Assembly: GCA_015680635.1 (NCBI GenBank)
Contig: JAABOA010000134.1
Span: 8,955-23,383 of the forward strand
Length of the DNA stretch: 14,429 nucleotides
From: Lunasporangiospora selenospora
Lineage: Eukaryota; Mortierellomycota; Mortierellomycetes; Mortierellales; Mortierellaceae
Direction: 5' to 3'
Shown: one piece after another, positions 1 to 9,752 of the stretch
How positions within the stretch are numbered: position 1 is the first letter of the stretch
Layout of the letters: every line of letters starts with the position of its first letter
Made by a program: the position numbers and the translations under genes
The notes under the pieces: generated by a model
The model's input: only the letters and a program-made list of their open reading frames with translations
Database searches by the model: none
What the model was told of the DNA's origin: nothing

Positions 1-3000
1 TTGTAGTACTCGCAGTAGGGATAGAGACAAGGACAGGAGGTGGTGGAGGTGGAGGAGTGGCAATTCGGGCAGGTGATGATACTGTTGGCGGGATGTAGAC
101 CGGGACTGGAGGAGCCTTGGTAGAAGACGATTTCTTGGATCCAGAAGTTGTCAATTTCAGTACAGGGGACTGTCGACCGGTGCTCTCGACATTGGAGCCA
201 CTTCTCTTGGAAGACGGAGACTCGGCGCTAGCACCCACAGACGTCCCATGACTAGACTTGGGTGTCTCGACAATGGTAACATTCACTTCCTGAATCTTGG
301 CGCCAGCGCCATCCAGAACGTCTGCCCACTCTGTCTCAAACACTGTCTCGAGCTCCTGCCCTTCGTTGTAGACATAGCTGCCCACTGGATTGAACACAAA
401 GCAGTTGTTCAGCATCAGTCTTACGTCCTCCTCAAACACTTGCAGTCCTGAGTACTGACTCGTATCCAGCCTGGATTTGATGGTGCTCAAGTCCATGGGT
501 CGTTTGATAATGTCTGGATAATGAGGAATGTTCTCCGCGATCGGGTCCACAGGCATCCGGAAATGAGCCGAGGACCGATGGTTGAACATCTTTCTCCAGA
601 CACGGCGACATTGACGAACATGGTCTACCGACATGGCTGGGACGGGTTTTCGTGATCGTTCTTCTGACGCTGCAGAAGTGATCGCCGCAGCTTTGGGTAT
701 AGGTTGTGATGCCTTTTCCTTTTCCTTTTCCCTTTCCCTTTCTCTTTCTCTTTCTCTTTCCCTTTCCCTTTCCCTTTCCCTTTCTTTTTCTTTTTCTCGT
801 TCTCGTTCTCGTTCTTTTTCTCTTTCTTTTTCTCGTTCTCGTTCTTTTTCTCGTTCTCGTTCTCGTTCTCGTTCTTTTGCTCGTTCTTTTTCTCGTTCTC
901 GTTCCTTTTCTCGTTCTCGTTCTCTTTCTTTTTCTTTTTCTCGTTCTCGTTCTCGTTCTCTTTCTCTTTCTCGTTCTCTTTCCCTCTCTTTCACTCTTTC
1001 TCTTTCCCTCTCCTTCTCCTTCCTTTCTTTCTCTTGCTTTCTTTCCCTCTCCTTCTCCCTCTCCTTCTCCTTTGCCAGCACTGGAGCAGGAGGCGCAAAG
1101 TCGTTATGAGCCGGTGCCGGTTTGGATTTGGAGCTCGGTTTTTTCGAGGGTATCTCTACAATCGGAAGCAGAGTCAACGACGGTCTCCGTGGAGGCGGGA
1201 GTGTAGGCGAGGTCATAGGCTCCTCCTTGATATGAGTGACCAAAGGAATCGAGACATCCACTTTGCGTGAAGGCTTTGATGACGGTGCCTTTTCCTTTTC
1301 GGTGGATTCTACAATGAACAAGAAAATAAATCAATATTAGTCGTTGAACCAGGTGATCAAGGTAACGGTTGAGAAGGTCAAGATCAATGATCTAGGTTGT
1401 TATTCTTACCATAGTTGACAGGAGTGGATACCGTAGCCTTGATCCTCGGTATACTAGGAGGTTTGTTCACCTCCAGCTTGATCTTTGGAGTCTTGGGTGC
1501 AGATGCAACAACTGGTGTAGGTGCAGGTTCAGACGCTGGGGCGGGCACCACCGGTGTAGGTGGTGGAACACTAGGCACAATCACCTGTGGTGAAGTGACA
1601 GGAGCAGAGACTGAGGCTGTCGCCGCCAACAACGCTGGTACTGTAGGGGAAGCTGACAAACCTAACGAGATTGGTGTCGCGGCAGGCATGGGCGTCTGGA
1701 TATAATCAAGGGGCAGTTGCATGATGGGTGAAGAGGCAACTGCCGCTAGAAGTTCTGGAGCCACAGCTGAGATCGATGCCGTGCTGGGTAGCATTCCTGG
1801 AGCCCTGATCGGTAGCACAGACCCTGATTGTACTGGGGCAACAGCAGCTGGCATAAATGGCTGTGGAATAAATACGGAAGTCTGCTCTTGCGATGGAGCC
1901 ATTTCCTTCATCAATGTATCTTCCATCCGAGCCAAACGGAACTTGAGCTTTGGCAGGATCGACTCGCCAGGAGGATAGAGGATATCACAAAAGAGCAGCA
2001 AGAACTTTAGGATCCTGTGCTCCAAGTAAGGATAGCTCGTCATAATCCTCCAGACTTCTTTCCGCAGGACCATTTGGTGACCATATAGCTTGCGAATCCC
2101 TTCCAGACTTTGTTGTCCTGCCTTCTCTTTGTTCTGGGCAGAGGTATCGCTCGTGATCATTCCATCCTCCTCCACCAGTAACCCTTCATGATCTCGTTGC
2201 GTATCCATGTCTTCTCTTGCCATAAATACCCCCAAAATCTCGGCCAGGTTCCGGGCGAGATGATACCTCACATAGGGTGAAGGGTCCTGCTCGATCACAT
2301 TGCAGATGTACTCGGAAGCCTTGTAGTTTTCCAGGGCTCCCAGGAGCAACATTGAATCAAAAGAGACAAGTCGGACATCCACAAAGTTGCCGAACCTCGA
2401 GTGCATCATAAATGTCTTGAGATCACGAGGAACAACACTTGCCAACATCAAACGCAAACTGGCCTGAAGGCAGCTCACAGTGACTGTATTGTGGTATGTT
2501 GGAATCAGGTAATCCAATGTCCGGTATCGATCAATTTCCCGGATAGCCTGAGTAAGGATCTCGGCCCCTTCTGCCTCATCCATGTGTTCAAAGTCATCGT
2601 CATCGTCATCCTGATCCGCAACCCTTGAAAAATCTGGGATAAGTGAGTGGGCAAGGGAAGAGATCATGGTGCCGACATAATAGTTGTCCGAAAAGACGTT
2701 GCCTGTGTTGTCGTTAAACCGAAGGAGATCCAGCAGGAATTGTCGGACCTTGATAGGACAATAGCCTTGTTCGTCTCGGATATCCGACAGAGCAACAACA
2801 ATAGCCTAATTGGTGGGAGAGACATCAGAGACGAGCAACGTTAGTATTTTTTTTCCTTTGACTAAAATTTCATATAGAATGGTTGAATACAGAGCAGCGC
2901 TAATACCTTTTGGACATAATATTCAATCAGAGTGCTAAAGTCGTTTGGCTTTGGCATACAATGAATGGTCTTGTCCATCGGATTAAACACCGTTGAATGC

Positions 3001-6000
3001 GTGGGTGGGTAGCAGTACTGGTGCTGGAATGTCTTTGTGAGATGGATCAGACCAACCCAATCCGTTTGAGCGATAGCACACTATAAAAAGGAAAAGCCAA
3101 GTAGGGCCAAGGATAGGTGTTAATACTTTACACAATACAGAGACACCTGTTGCCCGACTTTAAGAATCCTACTTTACCTTGGCAATGGAATAGGCACACT
3201 CCATTCGAACTCGATAAAACACTCTGTTGTCCAGCAGCGACTTCAATAGTGTTGTCGAGGCGGCTGGGGAGGGCAACGATCCCAGCGCAGAGACCGCATC
3301 ATATTGAGCCACAACGTCCCGATCCTTCTGAAGCTGTGCTGCCCACATGAAATCGGGTTGTTCAAATCGAAGCTCACAAAGCCATTCAAATTCGGCATCA
3401 AGTCGGATCCACTCGAACGTTGCACTGATCGCGCCATTGTCATCGTCTTGACCCCACTCGATAATTTGCCATTCTTCTTTTTCTTTTTCATCTTCCCAGA
3501 GACCAGCACCAAAGCCTAACGCTCCAATACCATCCTCAAGGTCTCCTTCCTCTTCAGCTTCACGAGCAGCGGCGGCGGCAGCAGCCTGCTTAGCCTGGAA
3601 TCTCTTGGTATTTCGTCGAATACGCTTATATTTGGTGTTGAACTGGACCTCAAACCGCTTTCCAACATCCTGGATATCCAACACGTGCTCATAGGGTGTA
3701 CCATCAGCTTCATGAATACGTGCCGTCATTGTTCCCGTGAAAATCGTTGGCGGTGGATGCTCACTGTTGGCTGCAGTCCGAAGTCGTTCTGTAATAGATC
3801 CGTTGGTCGAAGTCTGGCGCATATTAATTTCGACAACCATCTTTTTCCGGTTAAAGTTGTACGAAAAGAAAAAGATGGGGCAGCCACTGTTGTAAATCCA
3901 TTGATCCGAGAATCCCTTGGTCTCTAATCCACTGACTTTACGGCACGTTTTCAGGAACCAATGCGTGCCAATCGCATTATGGGTCAATTCACCACTCATC
4001 ACTGAGACGAGAATCTTGGGAATCACACGAGAGAGTCCAAGGGAAGAGCCTCCCTTTGACATTCTCTTGTCCAGCATATTTAAAACCAGTGGTGCTTTCA
4101 TTCCAATAAACTCAAGGTCGTCCTGATCAATCGGATAGGCAATGTTTGGGTTGTAAAGTGGTGGACGATCCTTATCCATGCTACAACACCGGTCGACATC
4201 TTTCTTCATCCTGAACCGATACTCATTGTTGCCAAACAACTTCTTGAGGAACAGTGAGGACACATAGTTGGTTAATCCGACAATAATCCAGATGTCTGGC
4301 CAAGACTTTGGAACGATATGGATGCCGAACCACTGTTGAGCAAGTGTCTGGGTGAGAAGTTTCCTGGTTTCGTACACTTGATCAATGACATCCTCCGGAT
4401 ACAGTAATGACGTGCTGCAGACTGCCATGGTTGCGGAAGAAAAGGCAGACGACCATGCATCTTCCACAAACACGATTTTGAAGGTCGAAAAGGGATAGGA
4501 CCCGATCTCGTGCATAAAGAACTCCATGGCCTTGACAATAAAGCCACATGTATTCCGTAACTCTGCCGTCCGTCCTGGTGGACAAAACGCATACATGTCT
4601 GGAAGGCTGCCACGGAGCTGGGGTTTGGTCGATCTATCCCGTTCCTCCCGTTGAGTACTCTCAGTCTCGCTTGATTCCAGACAAGAATAGTCAAGCTGGC
4701 TTAGCTTGATCACCTCAAACACGCCAGCGACAAACGAGATGGATGCTGCCGGGGTGGGGACGGGTATGCTGTAGTGGAAGACATTTTTGCTAGGGATGGA
4801 ATGATGTGTCGTTTGTTGGATAAGTTCGCCGCTGCAAATGACTTGAACCTTTTCGTCGTCTTCGTAATCATCAGGCGACCATCCTTCTTCTTCCTCTGAT
4901 AAATCTTCTTCTGGTGCATATGCTGGCACGATGAAATCAATGTCCCAAGTGCATCTCTCTGAAAGTCGATCCAGACAAGGTAGCCAAAGTCTTGTAGCTC
5001 CCGGTAATGGCTGATTAATTGTATATACAGAGTGCGCTCGCTATTTGTAGTTGGTGTTTTTTTTGATGGGGGTTGTCACTGCGCGTCAGTTCCTGGAAAT
5101 ACTGATGAACAAGGTTGTAACAAGTACGCTCGGCCAATGATACTTACATTGGGAGCACTGACGGGGTCCGGTCCAACAAAGAACACGCCAGCTGTAGGGT
5201 GGACGAGCTTAAAGTCTATCCGGACTGTCAAGGTTGCATACGTCACTCCAGAGCTCAATACTGGTGCTCCACCAGGTGTTTGTGGTGTCGATGGCTCTGG
5301 TGTTGATGTGTCTACGATTGATTAACGAGAATGTTTGAGGTGTTAGCGAGCCGAGTTTATGAGATGTTGGTATTGATCTATCGGTGAGGGCTGTATTGCA
5401 CTCTTTCTTACCTCGGACAGTGTCCACGACATTCGACGCTCTGTTGATAGTATCTTCATCGAGCTAACCAGAGAAAAGAAATGCATTTAGAATAAAAGTG
5501 AATAATGCAATGTCCTGATCTATTTTTTTTAGGCCGAACACGTGCTACACATTTGACCAAAGACTTACAGTGCTAGCGGTAATCATTCCACGTGGAATAG
5601 CAATCACCAACTCGCCTTCGTCATCTTCGGCTGTGGCCTGCGACCAGCGTCTCTTTAGGTCAAGGTGATTGCTGACTGAGCCTTCCTTGAGAAGTCCAAG
5701 CGAGTCCTTTATTGAGTCCTGGTAGGTGAAATGACAGAGCACCGAGTTGATAGATACTGACGTAACCACTAAATGTAAGAAAGAGGAGCAGATGGTGAGT
5801 TTTCTTTGTTATTTCCATGTCTCCTGGGAATAAGATTCCTTTTTAAAGTGCTGAGAACGCGTTTTTTCCTTCTTATTTTTAGATCCATGCCGTACCACTT
5901 TGTCGACAGTTGATATGAATAGTGGAAAGATCCTCGACTAACGGTAGTATATACAGTTCCGTGGACCCCTAGTATGGCAAATGAAAAAAAAAGAAAAAAA

Positions 6001-6283
6001 GTTCCGAGTAGTGTTAGCTGCGGCATGATTCCTTGAGCGGTCGCACTTTCCCAACAATCCAACCTCACTCAACCTACATAGAGGGTTTGGTTGACAAAGT
6101 CGACATCGATGACAGCCTTTTGGTGACTCGTATTAGGTTGGGAAAAAAATGAGTGAAGGAGGTGCTAGACACTGTTAGCCGATGCTGATGATCCATGCCA
6201 TCGTTCAAAACGCTTGTAGCATTGTTCCTGGAACGTGATACTTATAATGTATACGGCTTCCGACCCGCCTCATTCTTCTGCAT
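1..6283 (-). CDS. taf2: TFIID subunit TAF2 (M1-peptidase-like), with C-terminal bromodomain; partial at 3' end
   Basis: TAF2 helps TFIID bind core promoter DNA near the initiator, in the nucleus. Exons (minus): 6283-6255, 6126-6078, 5968-5896, 5768-5569, 5463-5412, 5311-5148, 5040-3178, 3080-2907, 2805-1410, 1308-<1. All junctions keep frame, giving at least 1,769 residues; the C-terminus lies beyond the left edge. Domains: beta-rich N-terminus with HQKAVIDVDF and STELYILPL (about 11-200); M1-like domain (about 200-640), in which the HExxH zinc site is replaced (LTQTLAQQWFG, about 418-428); conserved FEWIRLDAEFEW and RFEQPDFMW segments; helical-repeat region (about 740-1150); P/A/V-rich linker; ER/EK tract (1413-1532); bromodomain (about 1562-1665). 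Human and budding-yeast TAF2 are shorter and, as far as I know, lack a bromodomain. Exon 1 and the start are the weakest part: 6283 is the first ATG with a good context, but the first intron needs an unusual GAG acceptor. Other exons are well supported by family similarity. Confidence 0.93.
330..630 (-). other. Bromodomain-coding segment of TAF2
   Basis: Read on the minus strand in the TAF2 frame, this stretch encodes a full bromodomain (about residues 1562-1665 of the model). Seen directly: FRMPVDP in the ZA loop, then IPHYPDIIKRPMDLSTI, then FEEDVRLMLNNCFVFN followed by PVG and a C-terminal helix ending LETVFETEW. The acetyl-lysine-contacting asparagine of the family corresponds to the N of CFVFN (codon 389-391, about Asn1640), so ligand binding is probably retained. 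The pattern is closest to BET/Bdf1-type bromodomains. It lies in one uninterrupted frame with the mixed-charge tract, so it belongs to the same exon and not to a separate neighbouring gene. Confidence 0.92.
713..1072 (-). repeat. Coding hexanucleotide repeat: (Glu-Arg/Glu-Lys)n tract of TAF2
   Basis: The plus strand is an almost pure pyrimidine run of units such as TTCTCG, TTTCTC and TTCCTT; bases 712-798 contain no purine at all. On the minus strand, in the TAF2 frame, it reads as about 120 residues of alternating GAA/GAG with CGA/AGA/AGG/AAG/AAA: a mixed-charge Glu-Arg/Glu-Lys tract between the linker and the bromodomain. Most units are six bases long, so gain or loss of whole units keeps both frame and dipeptide pattern. 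The open plus-strand frames across it are by-products of the repeat. Confidence 0.9.
1309..1409 (-). other. TAF2 last visible intron, separating core from accessory C-terminal tail
   Basis: Donor GTAAGA at 1409, branch-like ACTAAT, acceptor TTGTAG ending at 1309. Splicing joins TATG to AATCC and preserves the frame into the ER/EK tract and bromodomain. If the intron is retained, an in-frame TGA arrives after seven intron-encoded codons and the protein ends at about residue 1,341, without tract or bromodomain. Confidence 0.85.
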
Positions 6284-6903
6284 GGTGAATGTGTGTGTGC
6301 AAGATGGGAGGGTTTCCGCGATGCTGTTGTTAAGATGCTGGAGGAGTCCTCGAGATGTCAAGTCTCTCCTCTTCTGCAATGATGTGAATTGTTCCCGTTG
6401 TTTTCACCAATCGAAGACCGAGGTGAAGAATATATAGACGTTTCGTTTTGTTCCAATCGTCAAAAAAGGAACTTCACTCTCTGCACTGATGCGCGGTCCT
6501 TTTCGAATGCTGTGAGGATGGAGTAGTCCACAGTTAGGGTGAGCAAAGGAAGGAGGGCCAATCGCCAAAAAAAGAGATATAATAAAAAGAAAACAGGGGA
6601 TGCACTGTTGGCCGCCTCTGGACAATCGAGGAGCAGGAGAGGAGGATTGTCAACCCAAGTTTTGCAAACAAGGAGAGAAGAAGGGAAAACAGCGATGAGC
6701 TGGAGAGTGCTTGGAGGGGGGTTTCATCCACGTCCATTTTTCACATTCATCGAATTGTGTGGCTTGACATGCTCCATACGTGCAATAAACAAGCCCACAG
6801 CCAATGGGTCTTTGCTCTCTCTCTCTTTTCCTCCCTCCATCACTCCAGTTGGGAAAAAAAATAAAATAAAAAAAAAAGAAGCAACCTCTCCACATTCTCC
6901 ACC
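6284..6903. promoter_or_regulatory. Divergent promoter region between TAF2 and MetAP1
   Basis: This 620-bp region separates the first ATG of TAF2 (minus) from that of MetAP1 (plus). Toward TAF2 there is a TATA-like run (TATATAT on the minus strand, about 6430-6436), roughly 150 bp before its ATG, and a CCAAT on the plus strand at 6407-6411. Toward MetAP1 there is a CCAAT at 6801-6805, about 100 bp before the ATG, followed by a pyrimidine run (about 6810-6846) and an A-rich run (about 6853-6880). I see no convincing extra gene; the open frames here are short and lack similarity. Motif functions are inferred from position only. Confidence 0.55.
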
Positions 6904-8620
6904 ATGTCCTCCTTCTCGGAACATCTCTGCCAGGGACTGAACTGCTCAAAGCCTGCCTCCCTTCAGTGCCCCAACTGCATTAAACTTGCCATTCCAGACT
7001 CCTTCTTTTGCTCTCAGACATGCTTTAAAGAGAACTGGGTAATTTAAGAGGCGAAACGAATGCTAGCCGGGACTTTGGGGGCTTCACCCCCATTTCTCTG
7101 TGGACCTTGACACCAATGAGAAGCAACGCACGGTTGTCTTTCAGTAAAAGCGACTGTTCAAGGGGCGCTTCGCCACAACAGCACATATTCTAATACTCGG
7201 TCACTATCCCTCTATACCAACCTCCCTTTTTTTTCTCAGAACACCCACAAGGCTATTCACAAGTTTGCTGCAGCCGTAACAGCAGTTCCCGCAGGAGGTA
7301 ACAACTGCCTGAGGCGTGGCTGTCCTTTTGCTGTCCCGCGCCCTTGGTTGGCTCTGGTGATCCGTCCTTGTCATGCATGAAAACTCACTCCTTTTTTTTT
7401 TTTTATTTCCTTCGCCAAATTTTATTTCCGTACAATTCAGAGGAAGGTGGATCGGACCCATGGCCTGGCTTCAAGTATACTGGACCCCTTCGTCCCCGCT
7501 ACCCACTGTCCCCTTTCCGTACCGTCCCCGATCATATCGAGAAGCCCGACTACGCAGAGACCGGCATTCCCCTTTCAGAACAAAACATCCGCAGCTCATC
7601 TACTATTGAGGTCCTCCCACCAAAGGACATTGAGATCATGCGTAAAGTCTGCAAGGTAAAGTAGAGATAGAATTGGATCCATCGTTATGGATTTCAAAAT
7701 ATGGGGGTTTTTTTTTCTTTTGTTTATGTCACTGTGCTTAGTAATTGCGCCACACTACTCGGCAATTGGTCACTCACCGAAAGAGTACATTACTTCCTTC
7801 TGCGGGGGACGACTTTTAGATTGCGCGTGAGATCATCGATATCGGTGTTGCGGCTGTGCGGGTTGGAGTGACCACGGACGAGATTGACCGTGTCATTCAC
7901 GAGGCAACGATTGAGCGTGGAGCATACCCTTCACCTTTGAACTACAATGGATTCAAAAAGTCGTGCTGCACGTCGGTCAACGAGGTCATCTGTCACGGAG
8001 TGCCTGATATGCGACCTTTGAAGGATGGTGATATTGTCAACTTGGACATCTCGATTTTCAAGGATGGTTTCCATTCCGACCTGAACGAGACCGTCCCTGT
8101 TGGCAACGTGGACGCCGATGGTTTGAGATTGATCAAGAACGCTCGGGAGTGCCTTGAGAAGGCTATTGCTATGGGTAAGTGTGGCCTAACCACTATCGGC
8201 GACTGTTTTTTTTATATTTTGCCTAGGGAATTATGATCTATCTAACAAGGGTATTAACTTTTTTTTTTACGCGATTCCTTAGTCAAACCCGGAGCTCTTT
8301 ACAGAGATCTTGGTAATGTGATCGAGAAGCATGCAAAGTCTGAGGGGTTCTCTGTGGTCAAGACTTACTGCGGACACGGAATCCACCGTCTTTTCCACTG
8401 CGCACCCAACATTCCTCACTATGCTCGTAATAAGGCTATTGGAGTAATGAAGGTTGGACACGTCTTCACGATCGAGCCCATGATCAACGAAGGCACATGG
8501 AAGGATGAGATGTGGCCCGACAACTGGACTGCTGTTACTCAAGATGGAAAGCGTTCCGCTCAGTTTGAGCAGACCCTTGTTGTCACAAAGACTGGTGTCG
8601 AGATTTTGACCATTCGATAG
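6904..8620 (+). CDS. map1: Methionine aminopeptidase type 1
   Basis: A cytosolic, ribosome-associated metalloprotease that removes the initiator methionine from nascent proteins. Exons 6904-7038, 7240-7297, 7441-7655, 7820-8174 and 8283-8620 give 366 residues, close to yeast and human MetAP1. The N-terminus has the eukaryote-specific zinc-finger pair: C9, C14, C22, C25, C36, C40, H48, H52 ([10 protein letters not shown] joined across intron 1 to NTHKAIHK). The pita-bread catalytic domain follows with the expected metal ligands: D212 (VNLDIS), D223 (SDLNET), H286 (CGHGI), E319 (FTIEP) and E350 (QFEQ); H195 (VICHG) and H293 (LFH) match substrate-binding histidines. The start is fixed by the finger beginning at residue 9 and an ACC before the ATG. 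No key residue is missing. It diverges from TAF2 and is followed by the Hsp70-like gene on the same strand. Confidence 0.96.
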
Positions 8621-8693
8621 ATCCTTGCCTTATTTAATTAACAGTCATTCAATGCAGTGTTCAAAAAAAAATTGGATGTTTGTGATTTTGGAA

Positions 8694-8711
8694 GGGGGGA
8701 AGGGGGAGGGG
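8694..8711 (+). other. G-rich tract downstream of MetAP1
   Basis: Three G runs of 6, 5 and 4 bases separated by AA and A lie about 75-90 bases after the MetAP1 stop codon, on the sense strand. The tract may fall in the 3' UTR or just past the cleavage site. With only three long runs, a G-quadruplex would have to divide the six-base run or recruit the nearby GG. Confidence 0.5.
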
Positions 8712-9692
8712 TAAGTTTTGATTTTTTGAAGTGACCAGAGTTTGTTTACTGGGAATGACTACTTGGGCTATTTAAGTATTTGTTTGTTAGTCTTGGAGTA
8801 GTAGAGTCCGAATCAAGGGCATGCGTGTTCATTTGTGAAAGGCACATCAAGATTCAGGGACGAGCTCGTGCTAGTCTCGTCAAGGAAATTTTACCCCTGA
8901 AGATTTGTGCACGCACACCTTCGGAAAATAATGTTCCTAATATTTGTGAGAATTGTTATCATGGACGTTAAGCATTGCAGCATCATGACGGCCAACGACT
9001 CTGACAGTACAATATTGTGAGCGACAAAGCGGATTTTCATAGCTCAGCAACTTGTTGGATGACCGAACGGGGACATGGAGCCTCCCTGCTAATAAAAGTG
9101 CCCGAAACTATAACCGTAATGTCGGTTTGGTAAGATCTGTCCCCCCTTTTTTATACCAAGTTGAACTAGACGGCCTCCTTTTGAATCCTCGCTGACCTTG
9201 AGCATTCGTCCTACTCAAGACGCCAATATTTTCTTTTTATAATGTTGGTAATCGACCATAATCCAAGCTTGAATATTCCGGATGGGAAACCAAGGACGCA
9301 CACCACCCAAACCAACAGTCATTATAAAGACAAATCCTCCTTGGCAAATCCATAACCACACTCATCGAATACCTTGCAAGACTCCACGGACATGTCTCAA
9401 ATACGATTAAAACGAGACATGATAGTGCGTTGAAAGGAAACATTTTCCGAGAATGTTTAGCTGTGCCAGCCATGTGAGTCTGATGGGTCTAGAGCGATTT
9501 GGTAGGCAGAGCTTTTATTCAGCACTGTTAACGTTGACACGTCTCTTGCATACTACACAACTTGAAGCAGTTGATCCGTCTGTCAATTGGAATACAGTGT
9601 GGTCAGTTTAGATTCGGGGATAGATATTGGCTCATAGTGTGCGGTTGCATGGGAACCCCACTTGTGGCGCCTGTATTGCAACCCCCATAGAA

Positions 9693-9708
9693 CCTCGTCT
9701 AGGCGAGG
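9693..9708. repeat. 16-bp imperfect palindrome upstream of the Hsp70-like gene
   Basis: CCTCG and CGAGG arms flank a CTAG centre, with one mismatched pair (7 of 8 pairs match). It lies about 145 bp before the ATG. Function unknown; it could be a binding site for a dimeric regulator. Confidence 0.5.
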
Positions 9709-9743
9709 CTCCATCCCGAGCTCTCGTTCAGAGTCGCTTTCAT

Positions 9744-9749
9744 CACGTG
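9744..9749. promoter_or_regulatory. CACGTG E-box
   Basis: A perfect CACGTG hexamer about 105 bp before the Hsp70-like ATG, four bases before the 30-bp near-palindrome. In fungi, bHLH factors of the Cbf1/Pho4 type bind this core. Regulation here is inferred only from position. Confidence 0.45.
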
Positions 9750-9752
9750 GAT

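Noticed and set aside
330-630. The bromodomain as part of a separate gene downstream of TAF2
   Set aside because: The exon is open and in frame from the TAF2 splice acceptor at 1308 to the edge, with a good intron joining it to the TAF2 body; no promoter or stop separates them. Only cDNA could finally exclude it.
633-1206. Two long open frames on the plus strand rich in Ser/Leu/Arg/Phe (633-1109 and 706-1206)
   Set aside because: They are the antisense reading of the TAF2 hexamer repeat, which has no stops in several frames. The protein is low-complexity, resembles RS-domain proteins only superficially, and has no folded domain.
4300-4380. TAF2 as an active M1 aminopeptidase
   Set aside because: The HExxH histidines and glutamate are replaced, so no zinc site remains.
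6539-6940. Open frame of 133 codons on the plus strand before and overlapping MetAP1 exon 1
   Set aside because: Composition follows the A-rich and CT-rich promoter tracts, the frame differs from that of MetAP1, and no similarity is seen.
8780-8971. Plus-strand frame of 63 codons after MetAP1
   Set aside because: Begins within the likely 3' flank, no similarity, and no ATG context that stands out.
9237-9473. Minus-strand frame of 78 codons in the intergenic gap
   Set aside because: No family resemblance, no supporting splice or promoter context; length is within chance for this much sequence.
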